From NCBI RefSeq assembly GCF_017165765.1, contig NZ_JAFGZD010000002.1, positions 124,001 through 188,000 of the forward strand: a stretch of 64,000 bases of DNA, in the 5' to 3' direction. The translations under genes were made by a program, and so were the position numbers. The notes beneath the pieces are model-generated. The model worked only from the letters and a program-made list of their open reading frames with translations. It was not told the origin of the DNA and did no database searches. The first letter of the stretch is position 1; the number at the start of each line of letters is the position of its first letter. Shown one piece after another: positions 9,608 through 20,207 of this stretch. This DNA is from Pseudomonas capsici (GTDB lineage: Bacteria > Pseudomonadota > Gammaproteobacteria > Pseudomonadales > Pseudomonadaceae).

Positions 9608-9683
9608 ACAGCTTTCTCCTTTGCCAGTGCATAAAGAAGCAGGAGTTCATTCCTGCCGCTGGAACGCTGTGGCTCTGCCTGCA

Positions 9684-11177
9684 TCACATCAGTCGCTTGC
9701 GCTCGCTCGAAGGTGCGATCCCGAGCGATTCGCGGTACTTGGCAACTGTGCGACGGGCTACTTGAATGCCTTGTGCCTCCAGTAAACCAGCGATCTTGCT
9801 ATCACTCAACGGCTTTTTCTGATTTTCCGCTGCAACCAGTTTCTTGATGATTGCGCGAATGGCCGTCGAAGAGCATTCCCCGCCTTCGGACGTGCTTACA
9901 TGGCTGGAAAAGAAGTATTTCAGCTCGTAAATACCCCTTGGGGTATGCATGAACTTCTGGGTGGTCACGCGGGAAATCGTCGATTCGTGCATGCCGACCG
10001 CTTCGGCGATGTCATGCAGGACGAGCGGCTTCATGGCCTCGTCGCCATACTCGAGAAAACCGCGCTGGTGTTCGACGATCTGGGTGGCGACCTTCATCAG
10101 GGTTTCGTTGCGGCTTTGCAGGCTCTTGATGAACCAGCGGGCCTCCTGCAACTGATTGCGCATGAAGGTGTTGTCGGCGCTGGTATCGGCCCGGCGCACA
10201 AAACCGGCATATTGCGGATTGACCCGCAGGCGCGGCACGGATTCCTGATTCAGCTCCACCAGCCAGCGTTCGTTGTCCTTGCGCACGATCACGTCGGGTA
10301 CGACGTATTCGGCTTCGGTCGATTCGATCTGCGAGCCGGGACGCGGGTTGAGGCTCTGGACCAGTTCGATGACCTGGCGCAGTTCGTCTTCCTTGAGCTT
10401 CATGCGGCGCATGAGCTGGGTATAGTCGCGGCTGCCCAGCAGGTCGATGTAGTCAGTGACCAGGCGCTGGGCTTCGCTCAGCCAGCGGGTCTTGGCCGGC
10501 AGTTGGCGCAGTTGCAGCAGCAGGCATTCGCTCAGGTTGCGTGCGCCGATACCGGCTGGCTCGAATTGCTGGATACGGTGCAGAACGGCTTCGATCTCGT
10601 CGAGTTCGATATCCAGTTCGGGGTCGAAGGCTTCGACGATTTCCTCGAGGGTTTCGTCGAGGTAGCCCTGATTGTTGATGCAGTCGATCAGAGTGACGGC
10701 AATCAGCCGGTCCTTGTCGGACATCGGCGCCACATTCAATTGCCACAACAGGTGGCTTTGCAGGCTTTCGCCAGCGGAAGTGCGGGTGGTGAAGTCCCAT
10801 TCGTCGTCATCGTTGCTGGGCAGGCTGCTGGCGCTGGTCTGATAGACATCTTCCCAGGCGGTGTCGACGGGCAATTCGTTTGGAATGCGTTCGTTCCATT
10901 CGCCGTCTTCCAGGTTGTCCACGGTGGGTGCGGACTCCTGATAGCTGGGCTCCTGGATCTCGGTGCTGGGCTTCTGCTCGATGTTGTCGGCCAGAGGATC
11001 TGAGTTGTCGAAGTCGTCGCCTTCCTCCTGGCGTTCCAGCATAGGATTGGATTCCAGTGCTTCCTGAATCTCTTGCTGGAGGTCCAGGGTCGATAACTGG
11101 AGCAAGCGGATAGCCTGTTGCAGCTGCGGCGTCATCGTCAGCTGCTGGCCCATTCTCAAGACTAGCGATGGTTTCAT
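9684..11177 (-). CDS. rpoN: RNA polymerase sigma-54 factor RpoN
   Basis: Sigma factor for -24/-12 promoters that need enhancer-binding ATPases: nitrogen assimilation, flagella, pili and, in plant-associated strains, type III secretion. The 497-residue protein shows the glutamine-rich Region I (about 1-50), an acidic Region II (about 60-120), the core-binding domain and the C-terminal RpoN box ARRTVAKYR near residue 475. The start at 11177 ([13 protein letters not shown]) is the conserved one. Gene order with lptB upstream and hpf-ptsN downstream is standard. Confidence 0.97.
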   Translation of the reverse strand: MKPSLVLRMGQQLTMTPQLQQAIRLLQLSTLDLQQEIQEALESNPMLERQEEGDDFDNSDPLADNIEQKPSTEIQEPSYQESAPTVDNLEDGEWNERIPNELPVDTAWEDVYQTSASSLPSNDDDEWDFTTRTSAGESLQSHLLWQLNVAPMSDKDRLIAVTLIDCINNQGYLDETLEEIVEAFDPELDIELDEIEAVLHRIQQFEPAGIGARNLSECLLLQLRQLPAKTRWLSEAQRLVTDYIDLLGSRDYTQLMRRMKLKEDELRQVIELVQSLNPRPGSQIESTEAEYVVPDVIVRKDNERWLVELNQESVPRLRVNPQYAGFVRRADTSADNTFMRNQLQEARWFIKSLQSRNETLMKVATQIVEHQRGFLEYGDEAMKPLVLHDIAEAVGMHESTISRVTTQKFMHTPRGIYELKYFFSSHVSTSEGGECSSTAIRAIIKKLVAAENQKKPLSDSKIAGLLEAQGIQVARRTVAKYRESLGIAPSSERKRLM

Positions 11178-11361
11178 GGCAGGGGCTAAACACCTTATTC
11201 GCCGGCGCACATGCGCCATCCACTACAGGGCGCCGAAGCGCCAACTTAAGCAAGTTATATGCCTGAATCTGAAGTGTTTGCCTAGAGCGTCATGACAAAA
11301 AATGCATTGTCAACAGGATGCTCGGGCAAAGCTCGCATCAAGAGAGCTCACACAGGATCGA

Positions 11362-12087
11362 CTACAGGCGGAACTCGTGGCCGAGGTAGACCTCTTTCAC
11401 CAGTTGGTTGGCCAGAATGGTTTCCGAGTCGCCTTCGGCAATCAGTTGCCCGTCGTTGACGATGTAGGCGGTTTCGCAGATGTCCAGGGTTTCGCGGACG
11501 TTGTGATCGGTGATCAGCACGCCGATGCCCTTGGCTTTCAGATGATGAATGATCTGTTTGATATCGCCCACCGAGATGGGGTCCACGCCTGCGAAGGGTT
11601 CATCGAGCAGGATGAACTTGGGAGCGGTAGCCAGTGCCCGTGCAATTTCCACGCGGCGGCGCTCACCACCCGACAGGCTCATGCCCAGGTTGTCGCGGAT
11701 GTGGGTGATGTGGAATTCCTGAAGCAGGCTTTCCAGTTCCTTGCGACGTGCGGCTGCGTCGAGTTCCTTGCGGGTCTCGAGGATGGCCATGATGTTGTCG
11801 GAAACGGACAGCTTGCGAAAGATCGAGGCTTCCTGGGGCAGATAGCCGATACCGGCGCGGGCACGACCGTGCATCGGCTGGTGGCTGACATCGAGATCGT
11901 CGATCAGGACGCGGCCCTGATCGGCCTGCACCAGGCCGACGATCATGTAGAAGCAGGTCGTCTTGCCGGCACCGTTGGGGCCGAGCAGGCCTACGATCTG
12001 ACCGCTGTCGATGGACAGGCTTACGTCGCGTACGACCTGACGACTCTTGTAGCTTTTAGCCAGATGCTGGGCTTTAAGCGTCGCCAT
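11362..12087 (-). CDS. lptB: LPS export ABC transporter ATPase LptB
   Basis: Cytoplasmic ATPase of LptB2FGC, which extracts lipopolysaccharide from the inner membrane and pushes it along the Lpt bridge. The 241-residue protein has Walker A GPNGAGKT (about residue 37), signature [15 protein letters not shown] and Walker [13 protein letters not shown]. It begins immediately after the lptA stop, so the three genes lptC-lptA-lptB form one unit. LptF and LptG are encoded elsewhere. Confidence 0.97.
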   Translation of the reverse strand: MATLKAQHLAKSYKSRQVVRDVSLSIDSGQIVGLLGPNGAGKTTCFYMIVGLVQADQGRVLIDDLDVSHQPMHGRARAGIGYLPQEASIFRKLSVSDNIMAILETRKELDAAARRKELESLLQEFHITHIRDNLGMSLSGGERRRVEIARALATAPKFILLDEPFAGVDPISVGDIKQIIHHLKAKGIGVLITDHNVRETLDICETAYIVNDGQLIAEGDSETILANQLVKEVYLGHEFRL

Positions 12088-12633
12088 TTACTGGGCCTTC
12101 TGCTGTTCGGTTTTCTTTTTGGGCTGGATGACCATGTCGATCCGTGGACGCGGTGCAGTCACTTTGGCGCCGCCATTGGCGCGGCCAGCGGTGACGACCT
12201 GCTTCACGGTGTCATAGACGATCTTCTCGCCTTCGGAGGTATTGCCGTCGTTGATGACCTTGGCCTTGTCGATCAGCACGATGCGGTCCTGTGCCGCGTA
12301 ATACTGGATGGTGACGCCATAGGCCTGCACGATCGGCTTGTCTACCGAGGGTTTCTGCTCGTAATAGGCCAGGTTGCCGACGGAGGTGAATACGTCGACT
12401 TCGCCCTGTGCGTTACGAGTGATGGTCACGGTGTTGCCGGTGATCTTCATCGAACCCTGAGTGATGATCACGTTGCCCTTGTAGGTGGCAACGCCTTTCT
12501 TGTCATCGAGCTGCGCATCGTCAGACTGGATGTGGATCGGCTGATCGCGGTCGGTTGGCAGGGACCAGGCGCTCGGGCTTCCCAGTGCTGCGCCCAGGCC
12601 GAGCAAAAAAGGAAGAGTTTTAACGAGACTCAT
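12088..12633 (-). CDS. lptA: Lipopolysaccharide periplasmic bridge protein LptA (LptH)
   Basis: Periplasmic beta-jellyroll protein that polymerises into the bridge carrying LPS from LptC to LptD. A signal peptide covers about residues 1-24 (MSLVKTLPFLLGLGAALG...). The OstA-like fold starts at QPIHIQSDDAQLDDKKGVATYKG in outline. Its ATG overlaps the end of lptC by 14 bases and its stop adjoins lptB. In P. aeruginosa the same protein is called LptH. Confidence 0.95.
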   Translation of the reverse strand: MSLVKTLPFLLGLGAALGSPSAWSLPTDRDQPIHIQSDDAQLDDKKGVATYKGNVIITQGSMKITGNTVTITRNAQGEVDVFTSVGNLAYYEQKPSVDKPIVQAYGVTIQYYAAQDRIVLIDKAKVINDGNTSEGEKIVYDTVKQVVTAGRANGGAKVTAPRPRIDMVIQPKKKTEQQKAQ

Positions 12634-13192
12634 ACTGTCCTCTTACGTTGGACAGCAGGTCCATCCTGCCGTCGTTCAAATACGCTTTCATTCCCTTGGC
12701 TGTCGTTACACCGCCAGCGGCGTCGATTCTAACCACTTGCTCGGTCTGCGCATATTGCTTCTGTGGGAATACGGTCATACGACTGCTGGTAATGATAGTC
12801 GTACGCTGCTTTTCATCGGTACGTGCAACACGCACGGAGTCGATCAGTTCGACTTCGGTGCCGCCCGGCGAGACCTCGCCACGCTCGCTCTGTACGTGCC
12901 ACGGGAACAGGGTGCCGCGGTACATGTGCAGGTCGGGCTTGGTCAGCAGGGTGATGTCCGTGGCCTTGACGTGCTCGACCTTGTCGGCAGTCATGTCGTA
13001 TTGCATCTTGCCGTCGGGCAGATACTGCACGCTATGGGCATTGATGGCGTAATAGTCGATGGCGGTGTCGTCGGTGGTGGCGACAGGCTGGTCCATGAAG
13101 CTTTCCGGGCTGATATTCCAGTAGCCGACTGCAGCAAGCAGCAGCGCCAGTACCCCGAAGGTCAGAAACGTGCGTATTTTCTTACTGAACAT
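12620..13192 (-). CDS. lptC: LPS export protein LptC
   Basis: Bitopic inner-membrane protein (190 residues) whose periplasmic jellyroll receives LPS from LptB2FG and hands it to LptA. The single N-terminal membrane helix lies at about residues 8-25 after MFSKKIRTFL. I placed the start at the ATG at 13192; an in-frame ATG lies five codons upstream at 13207. Unusually, the gene upstream is not kdsC: only 132 bases separate the end of kdsD from this start. Confidence 0.92.
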   Translation of the reverse strand: MFSKKIRTFLTFGVLALLLAAVGYWNISPESFMDQPVATTDDTAIDYYAINAHSVQYLPDGKMQYDMTADKVEHVKATDITLLTKPDLHMYRGTLFPWHVQSERGEVSPGGTEVELIDSVRVARTDEKQRTTIITSSRMTVFPQKQYAQTEQVVRIDAAGGVTTAKGMKAYLNDGRMDLLSNVRGQYESR

Positions 13193-13325
13193 AGAAAAGG
13201 CTTCCATAAGGGTGCATGGCGGGCTGCTTCAGCGCTGTTGCCCGGCGCGCAGGCGACAAGTCTGGCCGATCGTGACCCTGGCAGGTGATGTGTTCCCGGT
13301 TCGGAAAAAGCACGATAGTGGCCAT
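13182..13325 (-). other. 47-codon ORF in the slot normally held by kdsC
   Basis: Between kdsD and lptC, where Pseudomonas normally has kdsC (KDO-8-phosphate phosphatase), a 47-codon frame starts at an ATG overlapping the kdsD stop (TAATG) and ends 11 bases inside lptC. The translation begins MATIVLFPNREH. I see no HAD phosphatase motif (DVDG) and no clear similarity to the KdsC C terminus. It may be a small gene, or only the scar left by a deletion of kdsC. Coding status is unproven. Confidence 0.35.
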
Positions 13326-14299
13326 TACATGACACCCGCTCGCAGCAGATCCTGCAGGTTGAAGGCACCTGTCGGGCGGTCGGTGGCGTCGACCACTATC
13401 AGCGCGCCGATCTTGTGGTCTTCCATGATTTTCAGGGCTTCTGCGGCCAGCATGTCGGCATGTACCGTCTTGCCGTGAATGGTCATGACTTCATCGATGG
13501 TGGTTTCGCGAATATCGATCGGGCGATCCAGGGTGCGGCGCAGGTCGCCGTCGGTGAAGATCCCGGCAAGCTTGCCGTCGGCGTCGACGATTGCGGTCAT
13601 GCCCAGGCCCTTGCGGGTCATTTCCAGCAAGGCATCACGTAGCGGTGTGCCACGCAGCACCTTGGGCAGGGCGTCACCGGTGTGCATGACGTTCTCGACT
13701 TTCAGAAGCAGGCGTCGGCCCAGTGCGCCGCCCGGATGCGAGAATGCGAAGTCTTCGGCGGTGAAGCCGCGAGCTTCGAGCAGGGCAACAGCCAGGGCGT
13801 CGCCCATGACCAGGGCCGCGGTGGTCGATGAGGTGGGTGCCAGGTTCAGCGGGCAGGCTTCGTGTTCTACCTGAACGTTGAGGTTGACATCGGCGGCCTT
13901 GGCCATGATCGAGGCCGGGTTGCCCGTCAGGCTGATCATCTTGATGCCCAGGCGCTTGATCAGGGGCAGCAGGGTGACGATTTCATTGGTCGTGCCGGAG
14001 TTGGACAGGGCCAGAATGATGTCGTCGCGGGTGATCATGCCCATGTCGCCATGACTGGCTTCGGCGGGATGCACGAAGTACGAGGTCGTGCCGGTACTGG
14101 CCAGGGTGGCGGCGATCTTTCTGCCGATGTGCCCTGACTTGCCCATGCCGACCACTACGACGCGTCCCTTGCTGGCCAGAATCATTTCGCACGCGCGCAC
14201 GAAATCGGCATCGAGATGGCCGAGCAAGCCTTGTATGGCTTCCATTTCGAGGCGGATGGTTCGTTGCGCGGATTGAGTCAGGTCGCTGGATCGGGTCAT
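13325..14299 (-). CDS. kdsD: D-arabinose 5-phosphate isomerase KdsD
   Basis: Converts ribulose 5-phosphate to arabinose 5-phosphate, the first step of KDO synthesis for the LPS inner core. The 324-residue protein has an N-terminal SIS domain (about 30-200, with GMGKSGHIGRK and SNSGTTNE sugar-phosphate loops) and two C-terminal CBS domains (about 205-324). The start at 14299 (MTRSSDLTQS) fits the family length. It is the first gene of the kdsD-lptCAB block and diverges from the mla operon. Confidence 0.94.
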   Translation of the reverse strand: MTRSSDLTQSAQRTIRLEMEAIQGLLGHLDADFVRACEMILASKGRVVVVGMGKSGHIGRKIAATLASTGTTSYFVHPAEASHGDMGMITRDDIILALSNSGTTNEIVTLLPLIKRLGIKMISLTGNPASIMAKAADVNLNVQVEHEACPLNLAPTSSTTAALVMGDALAVALLEARGFTAEDFAFSHPGGALGRRLLLKVENVMHTGDALPKVLRGTPLRDALLEMTRKGLGMTAIVDADGKLAGIFTDGDLRRTLDRPIDIRETTIDEVMTIHGKTVHADMLAAEALKIMEDHKIGALIVVDATDRPTGAFNLQDLLRAGVM

Positions 14300-14499
14300 A
14301 TCTTGAATTAGTCGGCTTGCTGAAAGGCGGCGATTATAGCGGTAATGTACGATTCCCTCACGTCTGATCGTCATGGAGTTGTATCCGGGTTGGTTTGCTC
14401 AGCCTTTCGGGGGTATAGAAAGGCCTGTCCCGGGGGTATTTCTGCATATGCAGAGTGCCTGCAAGGTGCGGCGGGGTATCTAACAAACAGGTTCTCTTC

Positions 14500-14529
14500 T
14501 TGGGTGGCGTGCTGCTGCGGTGATATAGT
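14500..14529 (+). promoter_or_regulatory. Probable mla operon promoter
   Basis: TTGGGT (14500-14505) and TATAGT (14524-14529) are spaced by 18 bases, about 85 bases before the mlaF ATG. It lies in the 316-base divergent gap between kdsD and mlaF (14300-14615), in which I see no gene. Confidence 0.5.
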
Positions 14530-14615
14530 GCGCGGCTTGTTCGGCTGCCCCGTGCTGTCTGTCTCTTGCGAGAGTCTGGCAGGAGAAGGGAGAGGCTGTA
14601 TCGCAAGGAGTTTAG

Positions 14616-15425
14616 ATGAGCGCCGATGACGCCTACGCGGTCGATTTGAAAGGAGTGTCCTTCAAACGCGGCACGCGCAGCATATTCACTAATGTCGATA
14701 TTCGCATTCCCAAGGGGAAGGTCACCGGGATCATGGGGCCATCCGGCTGTGGCAAGACGACCTTGCTGCGCCTCATGGGGGCGCAGTTGCGGCCAAGTTC
14801 GGGCGAGGTCTGGGTCAATGGCCAGAATCTGCCCGAGCTGTCACGCAGCGATCTGTTCGATGCGCGCAAGAACATGGGTGTCCTGTTCCAGAGCGGCGCA
14901 TTGTTCACCGATCTGGATGTTTTCGAGAACGTTGCCTTTCCCTTGCGCGTTCACACCCAGTTGCCGGAAGAGATGATTCGCGACATTGTCCTGCTCAAGC
15001 TGCAGGCAGTCGGCTTGCGCGGCGCTCTCGAACTGATGCCCGACGAGCTGTCCGGTGGCATGAAGCGCCGTGTGGCGCTGGCCCGTGCAATCGCCCTCGA
15101 TCCGCAGATTCTCATGTATGACGAACCCTTTGTCGGGCAGGACCCGATAGCCATGGGGGTTCTGGTACGTCTGATCCGCTTGCTCAACGATGCGCTGGGG
15201 ATCACCAGTATCGTGGTGTCTCATGATCTTTCCGAGACGGCAAGTATCGCGGACTACCTTTACGTCGTCGGAGACGGGCAGGTGCTGGGGCAGGGTACGC
15301 CGCAGGAACTGATGTCCTCGGATAATCCGCGCATTCGTCAGTTCATGACCGGTGAGCCTGACGGCCCCGTTCCGTTTCACTATCCGGCACCGGATTTCCG
15401 TGAAGATCTTTTGGGGAAGCGCTGA
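14616..15425 (+). CDS. mlaF: Phospholipid ABC transporter ATPase MlaF
   Basis: Cytoplasmic ATPase of MlaFEDB, the inner-membrane pump of the Mla pathway that keeps phospholipids out of the outer leaflet of the outer membrane; called Ttg2A in Pseudomonas. The 269-residue protein has Walker [10 protein letters not shown] (about residue 43), signature [15 protein letters not shown] and Walker [17 protein letters not shown] lies five bases before the ATG. Its stop overlaps the start of mlaE. Confidence 0.95.
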   Translation: MSADDAYAVDLKGVSFKRGTRSIFTNVDIRIPKGKVTGIMGPSGCGKTTLLRLMGAQLRPSSGEVWVNGQNLPELSRSDLFDARKNMGVLFQSGALFTDLDVFENVAFPLRVHTQLPEEMIRDIVLLKLQAVGLRGALELMPDELSGGMKRRVALARAIALDPQILMYDEPFVGQDPIAMGVLVRLIRLLNDALGITSIVVSHDLSETASIADYLYVVGDGQVLGQGTPQELMSSDNPRIRQFMTGEPDGPVPFHYPAPDFREDLLGKR

Positions 15426-16222
15426 TGCGCAATAAGTCATTGCTGGACCGTATTCGCCTGTTTGGGCGTTCGGCCATTGATACCGTTGCAGTGCTGGGGC
15501 GATCCGGCATCTTTCTGGGCCATGCCTTGCTGGGGCGTGGCGGGATAGGCGGCGGTTTTTCGCTGCTGATCAAACAGTTGTACTCGGTGGGCGTGATGTC
15601 TCTGGTCATCATCGTCGTGTCGGGGATTTTCATCGGCATGGTGCTGGCGCTCCAGGGTTTCAGCATTCTGGCCAGATACGGTTCGGAGCAGGCCGTGGGC
15701 CAGATGGTCGCATTGACCCTGCTGCGCGAACTGGGTCCCGTGGTGACGGCGCTGCTGTTCGCCGGACGTGCCGGCTCCGCACTGACGGCGGAAATCGGCA
15801 ACATGAAGTCCACCGAGCAGTTGTCCAGCCTCGAAATGATCGGGGTCGACCCTCTCAAGTACATCATTGCGCCACGCCTGTGGGCCGGATTCATTTCGCT
15901 GCCGCTGCTGGCGATCATTTTCAGCGTGGTCGGAATCTGGGGCGGCTCATGGGTCGCGATCGACTGGCTGGGCGTCTATGACGGCTCCTTCTGGTCGAAC
16001 ATGCAGAGCAGCGTTTCCTTCACCAGCGATGTGCTCAACGGTGTTATCAAAAGTGTCGTCTTTGCTTTCGTGGTGACCTGGATCGCCGTTTTCCAGGGCT
16101 ATGACTGTGAACCCACTTCCGAGGGGATCAGCCGTGCCACGACCAAAACCGTTGTATATGCCTCACTGGCAGTGTTGGGCCTCGACTTTATTCTGACCGC
16201 CTTGATGTTTGGAGATTTCTGA
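15425..16222 (+). CDS. mlaE: Phospholipid ABC transporter permease MlaE
   Basis: Integral inner-membrane permease of MlaFEDB, 265 residues with about five to six hydrophobic segments. The MlaE-family stretch [20 protein letters not shown] and [21 protein letters not shown] (read in part) is clear from residue 100 to 145. Start and stop codons overlap mlaF and mlaD by one base each. Confidence 0.95.
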   Translation: MRNKSLLDRIRLFGRSAIDTVAVLGRSGIFLGHALLGRGGIGGGFSLLIKQLYSVGVMSLVIIVVSGIFIGMVLALQGFSILARYGSEQAVGQMVALTLLRELGPVVTALLFAGRAGSALTAEIGNMKSTEQLSSLEMIGVDPLKYIIAPRLWAGFISLPLLAIIFSVVGIWGGSWVAIDWLGVYDGSFWSNMQSSVSFTSDVLNGVIKSVVFAFVVTWIAVFQGYDCEPTSEGISRATTKTVVYASLAVLGLDFILTALMFGDF

Positions 16223-16689
16223 TGCAAAACCGTGCAATCGAAACCGGAGTCGGCCTGTTCCTGCTGGCCGGGATACTGGCTTTGCTATTGCTCGCCCTGC
16301 GTGTCAGCGGCTTGAGCGCCAGTGCGACCAATGACAGCTATAAACTTTACGCATACTTCGACAATATCGCCGGTTTGACTGTCAGAGCCAAGGTGAGCAT
16401 GGCGGGTGTGCCGATCGGCCGGGTAACGGCAATCGATCTGGATCGTGACACCTTTACCGGTCGTGTAACGCTGGAGATCCAGAAAAAGGTGGATAACCTG
16501 CCTTCTGACTCCACCGCTTCGATCCTGACCTCCGGCCTGCTCGGTGAAAAGTACATTGGTATCAGCGTGGGCGGTGACCAGTCCCTGCTCAAGGACGGCA
16601 GCACGATCCATGACACGCAGTCATCGCTTGTGCTGGAAGACCTGATCGGGAAATTCCTGCTCAATACCGTGAGTAAAGAAGCCAAATGA
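16222..16689 (+). CDS. mlaD: Phospholipid transport substrate-binding protein MlaD
   Basis: MCE-domain protein anchored by one N-terminal helix (about residues 8-28); hexamers form a lipid channel on the periplasmic face of MlaFE. The MCE core (about 40-118) includes YFDNIAGLTVRAKVSMAGVP and GLLGEKYIGISVGGD-type strands, read from translation. At 155 residues it is typical. It begins on the mlaE stop codon. Confidence 0.95.
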   Translation: MQNRAIETGVGLFLLAGILALLLLALRVSGLSASATNDSYKLYAYFDNIAGLTVRAKVSMAGVPIGRVTAIDLDRDTFTGRVTLEIQKKVDNLPSDSTASILTSGLLGEKYIGISVGGDQSLLKDGSTIHDTQSSLVLEDLIGKFLLNTVSKEAK

Positions 16690-16699
16690 GGAGCTTTAA

Positions 16700-17353
16700 A
16701 TGATCTCTATCCTGCGCCGTGGTCTGCTGGTATTGCTTGCCGTGCTGCCGATGATGGCAAATGCGGCGACAACGCCCTCCGCTCATGACCTGGTAGATCG
16801 CACCACCAAGGAATTGCTGAGCGATCTGGCCAGTAATAAAGAACAGTACAAGTCCAATCCGGGCGCGTTCTACGATGCCTTGAACCGTATCGTCGGTCCG
16901 GTAGTGGATGCTGATGGCATTTCCAGAAGCATCATGACCGTCAAGTACTCGCGCAAGGCTTCGCCTGAGCAGATGCAGCGTTTCCAGGAAAACTTCAAGC
17001 GCAGCCTGATGCAGTTCTATGGCAATGCGCTGCTGGAGTACAACAACCAAGGCATCACCGTTTCGCCAGCCAAGGATGAGGGTGCGGATCGCACCAGCGT
17101 CGATATGCAGGTAAAAGGCAACAACGGCGCGGTTTATCCGGTTTCCTACACCCTTGAGAAAATCAACGGCGAGTGGAAAGTCCGCAACGTGATCATCAAT
17201 GGCATCAATATCGGCAAGCTGTTCCGTGACCAGTTCGCCGACGCCATGCAGCGTAATGGCAACGATCTGGACAAGACCATCGATGGCTGGGCAGGCGAAG
17301 TTGCCAAGGCCAAGGAAGTGACGACCGAAGCTGCACAGAAGGCGGCGCAATGA
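16700..17353 (+). CDS. mlaC: Periplasmic phospholipid-binding protein MlaC
   Basis: Soluble shuttle that carries phospholipid between the outer-membrane MlaA complex and the inner-membrane MlaFEDB pump. A signal peptide covers residues 1-22 (cleavage after ANA). The mature domain (Tol_Tol_Ttg2 family) shows FKRSLMQFYGNALLEY and WKVRNVIINGINI segments. The last 20 residues are alanine/lysine rich. GGAGC at about 16689 is the ribosome site; the stop overlaps mlaB. Confidence 0.94.
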   Translation: MISILRRGLLVLLAVLPMMANAATTPSAHDLVDRTTKELLSDLASNKEQYKSNPGAFYDALNRIVGPVVDADGISRSIMTVKYSRKASPEQMQRFQENFKRSLMQFYGNALLEYNNQGITVSPAKDEGADRTSVDMQVKGNNGAVYPVSYTLEKINGEWKVRNVIINGINIGKLFRDQFADAMQRNGNDLDKTIDGWAGEVAKAKEVTTEAAQKAAQ

Positions 17354-17655
17354 GTGAATCTGCCGTTCGCCTCGGTTCTCCGGGTCAATTGCAGCTGACG
17401 GGCGTGCTGGATTACCGTAGCGGGCCGCAACTGCGCAAGCAGGGCGCGGCCCTCATCAAATCCAGCGATGCGCCTCACCTCGTTCTGGATTGCTCCGGTG
17501 TGCTGAAGTCCAGCAGTGTCGGCCTGGCACTGCTGCTGGCATTCATGCGTGACGCCAGCGAGGCGGGCAAGTCGGTCAGCGTACAGTCATTGCCCGGGGA
17601 TATGCGGGAAATTGCCCGTGTATCAGGCTTGAACGAGCTTTTGGATATTCATTAA
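17350..17655 (+). CDS. mlaB: STAS-domain protein MlaB
   Basis: Small cytoplasmic STAS protein (101 residues) that binds MlaF and is needed for assembly and activity of the ATPase. The core segment LVLDCSGVLKSSSVGLALLLAFM (quoted in part) contains the conserved serine/threonine region of STAS domains. It overlaps the end of mlaC by four bases (ATGA) and ends the operon. Confidence 0.93.
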   Translation: MSESAVRLGSPGQLQLTGVLDYRSGPQLRKQGAALIKSSDAPHLVLDCSGVLKSSSVGLALLLAFMRDASEAGKSVSVQSLPGDMREIARVSGLNELLDIH

Positions 17656-17670
17656 CAGCTGTTATCGGGA

Positions 17671-17725
17671 AAGCCCTTTGTCTGGCACCCCTTGCGTTGG
17701 GGTTCGCATAGCATGGGCTTTTTTG
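17671..17725 (+). terminator. Probable terminator of the mla operon
   Basis: AAAGCCC near 17675 can pair with GGGCTTT near 17715, enclosing a nested hairpin ACCCC-ttgcgtt-GGGGT, and a run of six T follows. The loop is long, so termination strength is uncertain. A TATGAT at 17726-17731 just after it may be the -10 of ibaG. Confidence 0.5.
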
Positions 17726-17770
17726 TATGATGGCCGACCCGCGCACACAGGGCGCCGATCGAGGTTAAGC

Positions 17771-19298
<1,528 letters not shown>

Positions 19299-19306
19299 CA
19301 GCATGG

Positions 19307-19389
19307 GGTTCCACTGTCTTCCGGGCAGTGGAACCTGCGGTGTGATTTTCTGATTCGTTTCACCTTGAGCCCGTCATGTCGGGCTCAAG
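19307..19389 (+). terminator. Two hairpins between murA and hisG
   Basis: GGTTCCACTG (19307-19316) pairs with CAGTGGAACC (19326-19335), and CTTGAGCCCG (19364-19373) pairs with CGGGCTCAAG (19380-19389). Both have perfect ten-base stems. Neither is followed by a long T tract. They may separate murA and hisG transcripts or stabilise 3' ends. Confidence 0.5.
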
Positions 19390-19447
19390 TGTTGTGTCGG
19401 GCCGTCTGCCCGGGGCAAAAGTTTCCTGATAAGGACTTACGTTTTCC

Positions 19448-20083
19448 ATGTTGACCATCGCACTGTCCAAGGGCCGTATCCTCGACGACACACTGCCGCT
19501 TCTTGCCGAGGCGGGCATTGTGCCAACCGAGAATCCGGACAAGAGCCGCAAGCTGATCATCCCCACGACTCAGGACGACGTGCGTCTGCTGATCGTGCGC
19601 GCTACCGATGTACCGACCTATGTCGAACATGGTGCTGCCGATCTTGGGGTCGCGGGCAAGGATGTGCTGATGGAGTACAGTGGCCAAGGGCTGTATGAGC
19701 CGCTGGATCTGCAGATTGCCCAGTGCAAGCTCATGACCGCTGGAGCCATTGGTGCTGCCGAGCCGAAAGGCCGCTTGCGTGTGGCGACCAAGTTCGTGAA
19801 TGTTGCCAAGCGCTATTACGCCGAGCAGGGCCGTCAGGTCGATATCATCAAGCTGTATGGCTCGATGGAGCTGGCACCGCTGATCGGGCTGGCCGACAAG
19901 ATCATCGATGTGGTCGACACCGGCAATACCTTGCGCGCCAACGGCCTTGAGCCGCAGGAGCTGATCGCGACCATCAGTTCGCGTCTGGTGGTGAACAAGG
20001 CTTCCATGAAAATGCAGCATGCGCGCATCCAGGCGCTCATCGACACTCTGCGCAAGGCAGTAGAGTCGCGACACCGCGGCTGA
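19448..20083 (+). CDS. hisG: ATP phosphoribosyltransferase HisG, short form
   Basis: First step of histidine synthesis: condenses ATP with PRPP. At 211 residues it is the short form, which lacks the C-terminal histidine-binding domain and needs the regulatory subunit HisZ, encoded elsewhere. The start [14 protein letters not shown] and the PRPP-binding stretch [15 protein letters not shown] are typical. A structured 124-base gap follows before hisD. Confidence 0.96.
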   Translation: MLTIALSKGRILDDTLPLLAEAGIVPTENPDKSRKLIIPTTQDDVRLLIVRATDVPTYVEHGAADLGVAGKDVLMEYSGQGLYEPLDLQIAQCKLMTAGAIGAAEPKGRLRVATKFVNVAKRYYAEQGRQVDIIKLYGSMELAPLIGLADKIIDVVDTGNTLRANGLEPQELIATISSRLVVNKASMKMQHARIQALIDTLRKAVESRHRG

Positions 20084-20090
20084 TCCGATT

Positions 20091-20181
20091 ACGCGACCTT
20101 CGAGTCGCGTCCAGCTATCCGTGTCATAGCCAAATTTCTCAGGTGCCTGCGCGGATAGCTTGGTAGCTTATGGCACCTGAG
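20091..20181 (+). promoter_or_regulatory. Structured hisG-hisD spacer with pseudoknot geometry
   Basis: ACGCGAC (20091-20097) pairs with GTCGCGT (20104-20110). AGCTATCCG (20113-20121) can pair with CGGATAGCT (20152-20160), and CTCAGGTGCC (20138-20147) with GGCACCTGAG (20172-20181). The last two helices interleave, so they form either a pseudoknot or two alternative folds. All three pairings are perfect. It lies 27 bases before the hisD start. A role in controlling hisDC expression is inferred. Confidence 0.6.
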
Positions 20182-20207
20182 CATCCGCCACTTATTGAGA
20201 TATCGCT

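Noticed and set aside
13208..13324. Remnant of the kdsC 3' end
   Set aside because: I read all three minus-strand frames against the expected KdsC C terminus; only scattered chance matches appear, so I cannot call it a pseudogene.
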